Positions 46,501-57,004 of a stretch of DNA of 64,000 nucleotides are shown in pieces. Both the position numbers and the translations under genes were made by a program. The notes below the pieces were generated by a model. The model was not told where the DNA came from. It worked only from the letters and a program-made list of their open reading frames with translations, and ran no database searches. Location: NCBI RefSeq assembly GCF_000499845.2, contig NC_023758.2, positions 27,191,520 through 27,255,519 on the forward strand, given 5' to 3'. Each line of letters starts with the position of its first letter. The first letter of the stretch is position 1. The stretch is from Phaseolus vulgaris. Taxonomy: Eukaryota > Streptophyta > Magnoliopsida > Fabales > Fabaceae.

Positions 46501-46724
46501 ATATCATCAAGCACATATGCTGCATCTGTGAGTTTCTGCAGCCAATCCTTCACAGCATGGCTTGTTATTTGCTTTCTATCAGCGTCTGTGAGGACAGCAC
46601 GGATTGCAGTGAGATTGCTGGAAAGCTTTTGAATCTGTTGATCAACGCCCCAATAAGTTGCAAGTTGGTCTTGAACAAGAGATTGCAAGTTTTGAAACAC
46701 AGTTCCCAACAAAGCTTCAGTCAT
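43545..46724 (-). pseudogene. Full-length CC-NB-ARC-LRR resistance gene with one internal stop
   Basis: Encodes an intracellular immune-receptor type protein of about 1058 residues in one frame, without an intron. Residues 1-90: Rx-type coiled coil (LQKLTDAAYVLDDILDEC). NB-ARC, about 160-430: P-loop GMGGLGKTTLAKQ, FDLTIWVYVS, kinase-2 YLLVLDDVW, GSTVLVTTR, CVGSPLAIKTLGSLL (GLPL in altered form), CFSFCAIFPKGFE, and MHD in CKMHDLFHDLA. LRRs follow to the end (LRYLSVHSRS, LRHLRTLSTF, LTCLESLSIEYC, LTGLRTVIIRHCG, MTSLKKLEICDC). A TGA at 44811-44813 falls between LTQLQDL and HIVINNCESM in the early LRR; the paralogue at 34.3 kb has AGA (Arg) there. Otherwise open, so it may be a recent pseudogene or give a truncated 637-residue protein. 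Confidence 0.93.
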
Positions 46725-46820
46725 TGGAAGGAAGGAGAGTTTGAATGAAGGAAGGTTGGTGATGATTATGGAGAAGAGAGAAAACGATAAGTGAATAATA
46801 TTTTGGTTAAAAAGAATTTC

Positions 46821-46829
46821 TTATATAAT
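46821..46829 (-). promoter_or_regulatory. Putative TATA box of the resistance gene
   Basis: The minus strand reads AATTATATAAGAAA, about 100 bases upstream of the ATG at 46724, a normal spacing for a short plant leader. Position only; no other element confirmed. Confidence 0.4.
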
Positions 46830-47859
46830 TTATCTAACTTGGGCAGAATGTTTGGAATATAATTATGCATCATTTACACGAATATAGTCATTACATAAGC
46901 AAAGTATATCTTATTTTGAACTTTACCTCATTACAATGAAAAGTATAAATATATTCATACTGGGAAAAAAAAAAAAAAGAGAATAAAAGTAGATGAACTA
47001 AGAATAATTTGTGATACCAAAGTATATTGTTCCAAATCAATCTTTGAAACAATGCAACATTCTCTTTCCTCACTTCCTCCCAAGATGATACCCTAATACA
47101 TTTTTCAATCAAATCAAAAATATTTTAACTTTTAAGTTGACAATAACAAAAAAATGCAACTTAACAACAGTTCAAACTATATTGTATTTAAATAACTCTT
47201 CGTGAAAATGTGAAAGTTATGTATAATTAAAAATAATTTTATAATATATATATATAACTTTTTTTTATCATATATCTAAAATATAATTTATAAATAAACA
47301 TATTTATTTGTTATGAATGTTAAATATAAAAAGGCATATAATAAAAGAAATCAAATTAAACTAACTCAAATTGGCTTCAATTTTAAGTTTTTCTATAAAT
47401 TCAAACTTATATAAAAGTAAAATCTTAATAACTAAGCATCTTATTTTTTGAAATAAATAATAAAAAATCATCGTTTTTAGAAAAGTTATCGAGTGTAACT
47501 TATTTGGAACTTAAGCCAATATTTTTTTACACGACTAGCCAGTTTTGATTCAAAACTTGAGGGATTTTGAGAAAAATATGTGACATATTTTATGTGATAT
47601 AAGACCTTATTTGTTTGAAAAAGATTTAAAGTATCTTATACGATATAAATCATATTTATTGGTTAAATATAGCTGCAACAATAATATTATAAAATTTTAC
47701 TTGAATGTGTAACGCTAAAAGTGAGTAATTTAACAAAAGTAATACTATTTTATAAGATATGCTTCCTGTGTAGAGAATGATGAAATAAGTTGAAGAAAAT
47801 AGTTCATATAATCTTAACCAGAATAGTAGATGGTACTTACATGGACAGAGTTTAACATC
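46830..47859. other. AT-rich upstream region
   Basis: No supported gene. It would hold the upstream promoter of the resistance gene. LINE-D inserted at its right edge. Confidence 0.5.
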
Positions 47860-47903
47860 AAATGGCGATTACATAAAAAGTAAAATCTGTATCTTAATCT
47901 AAA

Positions 47904-50061
47904 ATGCGAGGGAGAGGAAGAAGGAGAGAAGCCCGTTCAACCCACGGTGGTCATGGTGGTCACGGTGGTCACGGTGCTGGCGAGAATCCACATAAAATCA
48001 AGTACGGCAGAGGCGATTTCACAACCTTCTTTTTCTCTAATTTCCCGAATGGGTTTGGAGAGCTGGATATGCACAAGATTTTTCAAAAATGGACAAGAGT
48101 GAAAGAAGTTTTCATTGCTTGTAGGCTGAACAAGTGGGGAAGGAGATTTGGGTTTGTCCGGTTCTTTGAAGTGGGAAATGCGGCAAGATTGGAGAAGGAG
48201 TTAGACCAAATATATATAGGGAATGTGAAGCTCTATATAAATATTCTGAGATATCGGAGGCTTGACCCTGTCACTAGTAGAGTATCGTCTAGGGATTACA
48301 AGACTCCTCCGATGGTGCCACATACCGGGTCTAGGAGGAGGGGAGGGGAAGGACCGGCGGAAAGAGGGAGGGAGAGGAGGAAGAAGGTATGGGTGAAAAA
48401 GAAAGGGAAGGAGTCATATGCTGATGTAGTAAAAAGGAGGATCTCAACAGGTGTGGAAGGGTCCAATGTTTTCAGCCCAAAAACAGGTATTACCGTGGAT
48501 GGAGACAAGCGTAATCGGCCAATTTAGTGCAGAATTGGACTTCGACCAGTTACGTGAAGAGTTCTTGAAAGGTGGTTTGAGCATGGTTTATTTGCGCTCT
48601 TTAGGTGACAATCTAGCTTTGCTAATGCCAAGGGAAGGGGAGAGTTTGCAGGCTCTTATAAAGCTTAATAAAGAGTGGTTTGAGAGTGTCTTCACCAGCA
48701 TCAAACCATGGTCGGAAAATCGTGTAGCGAGCCATAAAATTGTGTGGGTAAGGTGTTATGGTTTACCCTTTACTTTCTGGAACAAGGATTGCTTATCTAA
48801 AGTGGTGGGAGATAAGGCAACGATAGTGTCCGTTGGCAAATCCACTCTTCTGTGGGAGAATTTGGAGTATGCTAGTCTCCAAGTCAGGATGCTAAAGAAC
48901 CAGAATGTAAGGATGGTGGCAGATATGAAGATCAATAATAAAATCTATAGCATTCTTATAGGAGAAGAAGTAACATGCGGGAATAGAGGTTCATGCAGGT
49001 GTCACTATGGCGGCTTCGGTTCCTCGGATAGTGTCTCCTCATTGGATACCTATGTAGAGGAAACAACCTCAGTGAATAGTTGCAAAGAGGAAGGAAATGA
49101 ATGGGGTCGGGAAGGACAGTGGCCTAGGGGGGAGGTGCTCGGTGGCGAAGAGAACGGAGAAGATGACTTAATCGGAAGGGAGGCGGAAGGCAACGATGAG
49201 CGCAAAGAGCAAACGACAAAAGGTTTGGTATTTGAGGAAGCTAAATTAAAGGGATTAGATTGTTAGAGGATCAGTGCTAAGAGTTTCACCGATGTGGAAA
49301 GGGTATACCAGAAGGTCACTGAAGAAGCTGTGTTTCTGAACACCATTAACCACGGATCTGCAACCTTTTACAATAGTCCCTATTTTCAGGTTGACTTGGC
49401 CAAGTTAGTAGTGGATGAGGAATTAAGTTGTACCCAGCCCGAGCCCATTTTTTCTTTGGGCCAAGAAGGAAACCTGATGGTCCAATATGGCAAAGGGTTG
49501 TCCCATTTGCTGGCCCATGAGGAAGAAGGTGTTGGAGAGCCCCTAAGTGTGGACGATGGGTCGAAGCACGAAAGGCAAAAATCTTGCGCTAACTAGTGTA
49601 ACCAGGAGGAAGCTATGGAGGAGCGAGAGCTGGAGCAAAGTAATGGCATGGAAAAATGTGGCGTTGAGGCCGGAAAAGGGGGATGTGGAAACAGGAACCC
49701 ATCTCCTAGGCGTAGGTTGAGAATGAAGGGGCTGTGGGAAGTGGGTGAACCAAGTACCCACCCACGGAGGTCAGTAAGAATAAGAGCAAGGTCCTCTAAG
49801 GTAAGGAAATCTACCTCCTCTAAAGCTGGAACGTTTTCTACAACAATTTCTGATGGGGATATAATTAATTGTAACTCAAGGCTCCGGGATCCAGATGTAA
49901 TGGAGGAACCAGCAAAGTTGTGGGAGCTGGGTAAACATATGGGAATTGCATGTCGAGGGATCGAAGAAGAGGTTGTGCAGGAATATCAGAGTATGGAAGT
50001 GAGAGATGTAGAATTTGCACAGAAGCTTGAGGAGGGTGTTTTAAAAGGTCTCTTATGCTAA
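47904..50061 (+). pseudogene. LINE-D ORF1 (RRM and DUF4283-like RNA-binding protein)
   Basis: ORF1 would coat LINE RNA. It starts MRGRGRRREARS, then a Gly-His repeat (THGGHGGHGGHGAG), then an RRM-like fold (FTTFFFSNFPNGFGELDMHKI, RRFGFVRFFEV). A frameshift at about 48510-48530 moves to the next frame, where a DUF4283-like part (ELDFDQLREEF, WFESVFTSIKPWSENRVASH, VRCYGLPFTFWNKDCLSKV) follows. TAG codons at 49264-49266 and 49594-49596 break the long acidic C-terminal part. The final TAA (50059-50061) overlaps the ORF2 ATG in the string ATGCTAA. Confidence 0.85.
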
Positions 50062-50865
50062 TTGTTAGCTTGAACATACGAGGTTTGGGGGGAGGAACTA
50101 AGACCAGATATTTGGAAAATCTGATTACAAGAGAAGGAGCAGAGTTTGTATGCATTCAAGAAACGAAACTGAAGGGGTTCACTAATGCTATGTGTTTTGC
50201 TTCGTGGGGGGATAATAGAATCGGGTGGATTCATTATGAAGGTGACAATGGAGGTGGAAGCTTGTTGTCCATGTGGCACAAAGATATGTTCTGCTATGAA
50301 AGTCATGTGATGGGGAAGGGATTCATAGTTATCTATGGCCAACACCTAAGGTCCACACGAAAGTGTGTTATTGCAAATATCTACTCAGCTTGTGGTTTAA
50401 GAGAAAAGAAGATTCTTTGGGAGGAGATTATGGGAATTAAAGTGGCGTCACAGGAGTTGGCTTGGTGTCTCAGTGAGGATTTTAATGTTGTAAGAAGCAT
50501 ACGGGAAAGGAAAGGAGCTAGTAGTTAGGGTGTTACTTCAAGTGGCCATTCTAGTGAGATTAACGGATTCAATAGGTTTATTGAATCTAATATGTTATTG
50601 GATCTACCTATAGTAGGGAAAACTTACACGTGGTTTAAAGCAAATAGGTCGGCTAAGAGCAGGCTTGATAGAATCCTTGTCTCTGAGGAGTGGTTGAATA
50701 TATGGCCAAAATGCAAACAATATGTCCAACAGAGGGAAGTGTCTGATCATTGTGCTTTGGTGGTGAAGACCTTGGATAAGGACTATGGTCCCAAACCTTT
50801 TCGAACCATTGATGTCTGGCATATGGATAAAGGTTTTAATGGGATGGTGAAGAAAAAGTGGCAGT
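50055..50865 (+). pseudogene. LINE-D ORF2 part 1: APE-type endonuclease
   Basis: Starts MLIVSLNIRGLGGGTKTRYL, the usual beginning of plant L1 ORF2 endonucleases. Then IQETKL (catalytic Glu), CLSEDFNVVRS (the motif is normally GDFN; here Glu replaces Gly), TAG at 50526-50528, TYTWFKANRSAKSRLDRILV and EVSDHCALV (the SDH motif). The enzyme nicks target DNA to start reverse transcription. The frame is cut at 50865 by the gypsy insertion after VKKKWQ and resumes at 57005. Confidence 0.9.
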
Positions 50866-51963
50866 TGATGACTTTTTACGGCAAGTGTACCGCTTTGTCA
50901 GAAGAAATAATTGTCCCTAAGGACGGATATCGATCCCACAAGGAACAGTGAATTATCAAGTACAATAATCGCTAAATATAGAACAAAACAATTAAAAGTG
51001 TGTTGAAAGTGGTTGGGTTGCCGATGATCAATAAGAAAACAGACAAAGAATTGGTTGTTTCAAGTTGGAAAAATAGGGATTAGGTTTCATCTCTCTCACT
51101 CTCATGTATTTTGATTAACATGTTAATATTAAGTCCTTTGATTGAAATTGATGCCCGTATAAAAATCATTTATATCGATTCCTCGCATATAAAATCCTTA
51201 AGAATATCCCCTAACTATCAATCCCTCGCATAATTATAAGAACAACTTAGAACAAAGATCAGACGTTTAATAGCAATTAACATTTCAAGTCTATTCCTAG
51301 CACTCAAATATGTTAAATATTGTTGTTTAGGTCTGAACCCTAAAAATACCTCCCGGTCAGATTTAAGATTCTCAGTTTGTCACGGAAAATTAAAAGTAAA
51401 ACAACAATACCAATAATCAATCAAGAACTGAATATTAATATATAAGATATCACCTCAATACATAAGAGTTTGAGCAGATTACTCCCAACCCCAAAGGGTA
51501 GAATTAGCTACGCATACTTCTAGCACCTTCCATTCTCCCAATTGGGTTACAATTCACTCTATGGTGTTTTTCTCTCAATCTGGCACACTAGGGTTGAGCC
51601 TCTAGCCCTCTATTTATCCTAGTTTTCTAGGGTTAGGTTGTTTACTGTGTCGCGCTAATGGACTAAATGATAAAATATAAAAAAGGCCCAATCTTTCTTT
51701 ACATCTTTTTCCATTCTAGGACCTTCCATCTTTATCTTTTTAGCTCAAATCATTCATCTTTAATCCAAATCTTCAATCTTCCCTAGAAATCTACAATTAA
51801 CACCAAATTTGTTAATAAAATGCTCTTATTCAAATAAAGCTCATAAAAATGTAAAAAGGTATAAATTCATAAATTAGGGATTATTTTATATGTAAATTAG
51901 CAATAAATCCTCATAAGTGCCTATATTTTAATATGAAATATTACTGAAATTAGGCACTTATCA
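50866..51963 (-). repeat. 3' LTR of the gag-only gypsy element
   Basis: Plus-strand ends TGATGACTTTTTACGG and GGCACTTATCA. The polypurine tract is next to it at about 51965-51977 (minus AAGTTGGGGAGAG). Same family as the solo LTR at 27298-29218. Confidence 0.9.
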
Positions 51964-51977
51964 CTCTCCCCAACTTA

Positions 51978-53629
51978 GAATCTTGCTTGTCCTCAAGCAA
52001 AGTAAATAAATATATTTGAATTTAAATATCAAACAACTTAATTCACTAAACAACAAATCAAATTAGAAACTTATGATGCTTCCAAATTCAAATATAGAAA
52101 AATATAGACACAATCAACTTCCAAGATCAAATCAAAACAAACAAATGACAATTCATCAAGGAATATCTTCTCATATGCTCACAGGTAAGTGTTTCTCTCT
52201 ATTTTCACTGAATCATAACAAATCACAGTTGCTTTTCATTTCATCTTCAAATCACAAACATATTAGAAACATGAATCTTAAGGTCTTTTCCAGAGTTGTA
52301 ATGAGGCTGGGCTTCCAAAAAATATTGGTTTTTCTTAGATAACAAAATGCACATCTTAAAGAAGAAGAACGTACCTACAATTCAATTATAGAGAACATAT
52401 ATGTTATCTAATTACCACTTTCTTTCGATGTCACATTTTTCCTCATTTTCTTTCTTTTCATGATTTTCATGAAATTTTTTCTATCTTTCTTTTCTATTTC
52501 TTTTTCTTCTTCTGTTTTTTTTTTCAATAATAGGAAAAGATTCTTCCTATTTTCAACTTTTTGAACTTTTACAATCAGAACCAACCATTCCCTTTTCTAT
52601 ATGTATTACATCTATGTTCTCCTTCCTTAGACATGCTAAAGGGTAGGAAATTATATCAATAAAGGTTAAGGTGCAATATTAACAAAAAATTTATTGGCCC
52701 AAAGGGGAAATAGAAAAATGGAATTCTAATATAAAGGTTGGCTTTTTGGCCCTAGCTCCTAATTAACACAAACAAATGCCTCAATCATCTTCATGCTCTT
52801 TTATGATGCAACAAAAATAAAAATTAAGCAACCACAACTGTCAATTCATCAGTAAAATTCTCAAAACTGTTTAAGGTTCACACACTCACTTGGTTTAATT
52901 GGTCTCATTCCTTTTTGTCTTGTCATTATCTGTCCTAATCAATCATCCTGTTAAATTTTCATGTATCATAATTTTAACTACATTTAAATAGGGATTCAAT
53001 CATATTTTCTTTTTCTAACCTGTGTCTAATTCATCTCACTATTTAATATTTAAACACAAATTCTTTTTTCCACAATTCAAAATTAATATTCGAGTTCTTT
53101 TTTATTTGAAAAAAATAAAAATAAAAAAATAACTAGAAAACAAACAAATTAAAACTGAAATTTATTCAAGAAAGATAATTCAAGACTTAAAACTAACAAA
53201 CTAACAAAACAGGAAATTTATTCAAAATAAGCAATAAAAACAAACTAAACAAATAATCAAATACACAGAAAACAAAATAACCAAAAAATAAAATAAATAA
53301 AATAAGACAAAATTCAAATAACTGAAAAGAAAAGAGAATTAGAAAGATAAAACCATTTTTTCTCTCAATCTTCTCTTCTTAAGAAAGTCATCCAACATTT
53401 TGTTAAAATCTTTATCTACAGTCTTGCTTCATTTGCTGGATCTGCCCCCTGAATAATAGAACCTGTCCTCAGGTCAAAATACATAACCTGCAAAATGATT
53501 AGGAGGAATACAAGATTTTTTATTTTTTTTGAAAAATAAAATAAACATAGGTAACAACATAAAACTAAAATGTGGACTGGGTTGCCTCCCAGTAAGCGCT
53601 TGTTTAACGTCATCTAGCTTGACGCCTGT
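51978..53629 (-). other. Non-coding interior of the gag-only gypsy element
   Basis: AT-rich with homopurine and homopyrimidine runs and a TTGCTTGAGGACAAGCAAG sequence (minus, about 51985-52003) near the polypurine tract. That sequence is itself a near-palindrome (CTTGCTTGTCCTCAAGCAA). No RT or integrase motif is seen, where pol would normally be. Confidence 0.7.
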
Positions 53630-55240
53630 TTATTTCAAGATGGACAACTCTCTTTGTTGCATCACGTTGTATGCATTCTTCCTCGTTACAAGAACATCTT
53701 CAACCACACCATAAGGATCTTTGATGGATCTTTTTGCCAACTGCATCTTGGTGGGTTGAACCTCCAAATCGCCTAAATACAGTGCAGCCTTGTCCACAAA
53801 TAAAGCACCTATAGACACGGGAAGATTAAAACCTCCTAAGTTCTTAGAATTTTGAAGCAAGTCCCTTTGAGTCATGACACTGCATCTAGCCTCCAACTCT
53901 CTATTTCTCTCTTCAATATAGCTCATATTCTTCAGAAATCTCTCAAATCTTGAATCTTGCTTCAGATTTCTTGTAAAATAATTCCTAGGGAGCAATTTGT
54001 CAAAGAATTTTCTATCCTTCTCTGTTTTTGAAGGAGGATGAGGATATGATAAATCTTTTTCAAGAACACTTCTCTCCTTATTTTTAATTTTTTCTTCCTC
54101 ACTTCTTTTCATTTCTCTCTCTAACTCCTCAGTCTCATCTTCTTTTTCAGCTATTACCTTATTGCAATGCTCTTTTGGGCTGGTTTGGTTGTCAACTGAA
54201 AACTGACCACTTTGTATTTCTTTAATTTGTTAGGCCATTTTTTCCATTTGGATCTCTATATTCCTGATTGTTGCCATGCTATTTTCTTCCATTATCACAA
54301 GCTTTGTTAGGGCTTCTTCAACTTTACTCATTCTTTCAAGCATGAATGGATCCTCAACTTCAGGTGAATTGTTCAGATAAGAACAGTGACCTTTAGGATG
54401 ACCACCTCCACAAAAATCACACATGATTGAGTGACTCTGGCTTTGAGATGAATGCACAACATATAACTGTTGGGGCAATTTAGCCATTTGTGCGGTTAGT
54501 TGCTCAATTTGTTGTGTCAGAATTTTATTTTGAGCCAAGAGTGCATCTTCTAACGACCCTTCCTTCTGAGTATTTTGTCTATCATGTTGGGATTGATAAT
54601 CAGTTGACGCCAATGCAGCAATAATCCTTGTCGCTTGTTCTACATCAAGAGTCATCATTGTGCCGCCAGCTGCAGCATCTAGGAGCATCTTTGTGTCAGA
54701 TCTGAGACCGGAGAGAAATATGCTCAGTTGAGCAATATCTTCAAACCCATGATTTGGGCATTTTCTAAGTATCATTTTAAATCTTTCCCATGTCTCACAG
54801 AATGATTCATCTGCTCCTTGTCTGAACACAGAAATTTCAGACTTTGCTTTGATGTAGAGAGAAATTGGAAAAAATCTTTGCAGAAATTTTTCCTCTACAT
54901 CCTTCCAACTAGTGAGACTCTGATTTGGAAGTGATCTGAGCCAATCCTTAGCCTTTCCTGCCAATGACAAAGAAAACAAGCGCATATAAACATTTTCAAT
55001 ATCACATGATTGAAAGCCCATTGTTCCCACCAATTCATAAAATGTAGACAAATGTGAACATGGATTCTCATGATCCATTGCTTTGAATTGATGGGTAATG
55101 ATGAGAGTGAGAAAATTGGGATTTATTTTCAAGGTCTTAGCGGTAACAGGTATTGCGATACTAGAATAATGCCTTGGTCCTTGGTACATGACATAATCTC
55201 CAAGTGTTCTCTTAGGAGGTGGTGTTTGTTCTTCTGTCAT
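53630..55240 (-). pseudogene. Gag with protease-like tail, one internal stop
   Basis: One reading frame of about 535 residues from ATG 55240, broken only by TAA at 54230-54232 (EKMA-stop-QIKEI). The gag domain has HLSTFYELVGTMGF, LFSLSLAGKAKDWLRSLP, FLQRFFPISLYIKAK, FCETWERFKMILRKCPNHGF and a CDFCGGGHPKGHC zinc knuckle. After the stop a charged linker leads to NLGGFNLPVSIGALFVDKAAL and KRSIKDPYGVVEDVLV, which resembles the end of an Athila-type protease but without a clear catalytic D-x-G. Gag would form particles in the cytoplasm. Confidence 0.82.
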
Positions 55241-55913
55241 GTTGCTTTCACCCTAAAACATATTAGTGGAGAAAAAAAAACAGAGTATATTTTTTCTTTT
55301 TTTAAAAAAAAATATCAAAATAAAAACCAAAATAAATTTGAAGATAAAAATAAAAACAAATTAAAATAAATCTGCAAAAGAAAATAAAAATAATACAAAC
55401 AAAATAAAATAAAACACTAAAATAACCCTAAGAGAAAAATAACAAAAATATTAAAAAAAAAGAAAAAAGAATATAGATAAAATAAAAACTAAAAACAGAA
55501 TAAAAGAAAACACTAAAAACAAAAAATAACGTACTTAAAAATAAAATAAAAAAAATAAAAATAAAACTAAAAACGTAAACAACTAACTAATATTCTAACT
55601 AATTAGCTTACGTAGAAATAAAAACTAAAACTAGTAATAAGATATAAATAAAACAAATAAATAACAGTTACGTAAACCTAATAAAACTTCGTAAACTAAT
55701 CCTAAAAAAAACTAAAATAAAATATAATAAAACAAAACAAAATAAAATAAAAATAAACTAAAATAAATAACGTAAAGAAAATAAACAAATAAAAACAACT
55801 TTCTTTTTTAAAAAAGCAAATCTATTAAAATCAAATTAAATCTAAAATAAACAAAATCAAAACAATTAAAATATTTACAATATTTAGGAAATTATACTCA
55901 ACAATTCAAATAT

Positions 55914-55932
55914 GTTCCCGGCAACGGCGCCA
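55914..55932 (-). promoter_or_regulatory. Primer-binding site of the gag-only element
   Basis: The minus strand reads TGGCGCCGTTGCCGGGAAC six bases inside the LTR end. This form is typical of Athila/Tat-type plant gypsy elements and is usually assigned to tRNA-Asp. Confidence 0.8.
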
Positions 55933-55938
55933 AAAACT

Positions 55939-56999
55939 TGATGACTTTTTACGGCAAGTGTACCGCTTTGTCAGAAGTAATAATTGTCCCTAAGAACGGA
56001 TATTGATCCCACAAGGAACAGTGAATTATCAAGTACAATAATCGCTAAATATAGAACAAAACAATTAAAAGTGTATTGAAAGTGGTTGGGTTGCCGATGA
56101 TCAATAAGAAAACAGACAAAGAATTGGTTGTTTCAAGTTGGAAAAATAGGGATTAGGTTTCATCTCTCTCACCCTCATGTATTTTGATTAACATGTTAAT
56201 ATTAGTCCTTTGATTGAAATTGATGCCCGTATAAAAATCATTTATATCGATTCCTCGCATATAAAATCCTTAAGAATGTCCCCTAACTATCGATCCCTCG
56301 CATAATTATAAGAACAACTTAGAACGAAGATCAGACGTTTAATAGAAATTAACATTTCAAGTCTATTCCTAGCACTCAAATATGTTAAGTATTGTTGTTT
56401 AGGTCTGAACCCTAAAAATACCTCCCGATCAGATTTAAGATTCTCAATTTGTCACGAAAAATTAAACTGAATATTAATATATAAGATATCACCTCAATAC
56501 ATAAGAGTTTGAGCAGATTACTCCAAACCCCAAAGGGTAGAATTAGCTACGCATACTTCTAGCACCTTCCATTCTCCCAATTGGGTTACAATTCACTCTA
56601 TGGTGTTTTCCTCTCAATCTGGCACACTAGGGTTGAGCCTCTAGCCCTCTATTTATCCTAGTTTTCTAGGGTTAGGTTGTTTACTGTGTCGCGCTAATGG
56701 GCTAAATGATAAAATATAAAAAAGGCACAATCTTTCTTTACATCTTTTTCCATTCTAGGACCTTCCATTTTTATTTTAGCTCAAATCATTCATCTTTAAT
56801 CAAAATCTTCAATCTTCCCTAGAAATTTGCAATTAACACCAAATTTGTGAATAAAATGCTCTTATTCAAATAAAGCTCATAAAAATGTAAAAAAGTATAA
56901 ATTCATAAATTAGGGATTATTTTATATGTAAATTAGCAATAAATCCTCATAAGTGCCTATATTTTAATATGAAATATTACTGAAATTACGCAATTATCA
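55939..56999 (-). repeat. 5' LTR of the gag-only gypsy element
   Basis: 1061 bp, highly similar to 50866-51963 but lacking about 36 bp around position 56463. Confidence 0.9.
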
Positions 57000-57004
57000 G
57001 CAAT

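Larger units (their letters stand above)
50866..56999 (-). mobile_element. Gag-only Ty3/gypsy element (TR-GAG-like)
   Basis: 6134 bp with LTRs at 50866-51963 (1098 bp) and 55939-56999 (1061 bp, lacking a stretch of about 36 bp) and a target duplication GCAGT/GCAAT (50861-50865 and 57000-57004, one mismatch). On the minus strand: LTR, primer-binding site, a gag plus protease-like frame, about 1.7 kb without coding sequence, a polypurine tract AAGTTGGGGAGAG, LTR. RT, RNase H and integrase are absent, so it must depend on another element. Removing it restores LINE-D ORF2. Confidence 0.9.
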
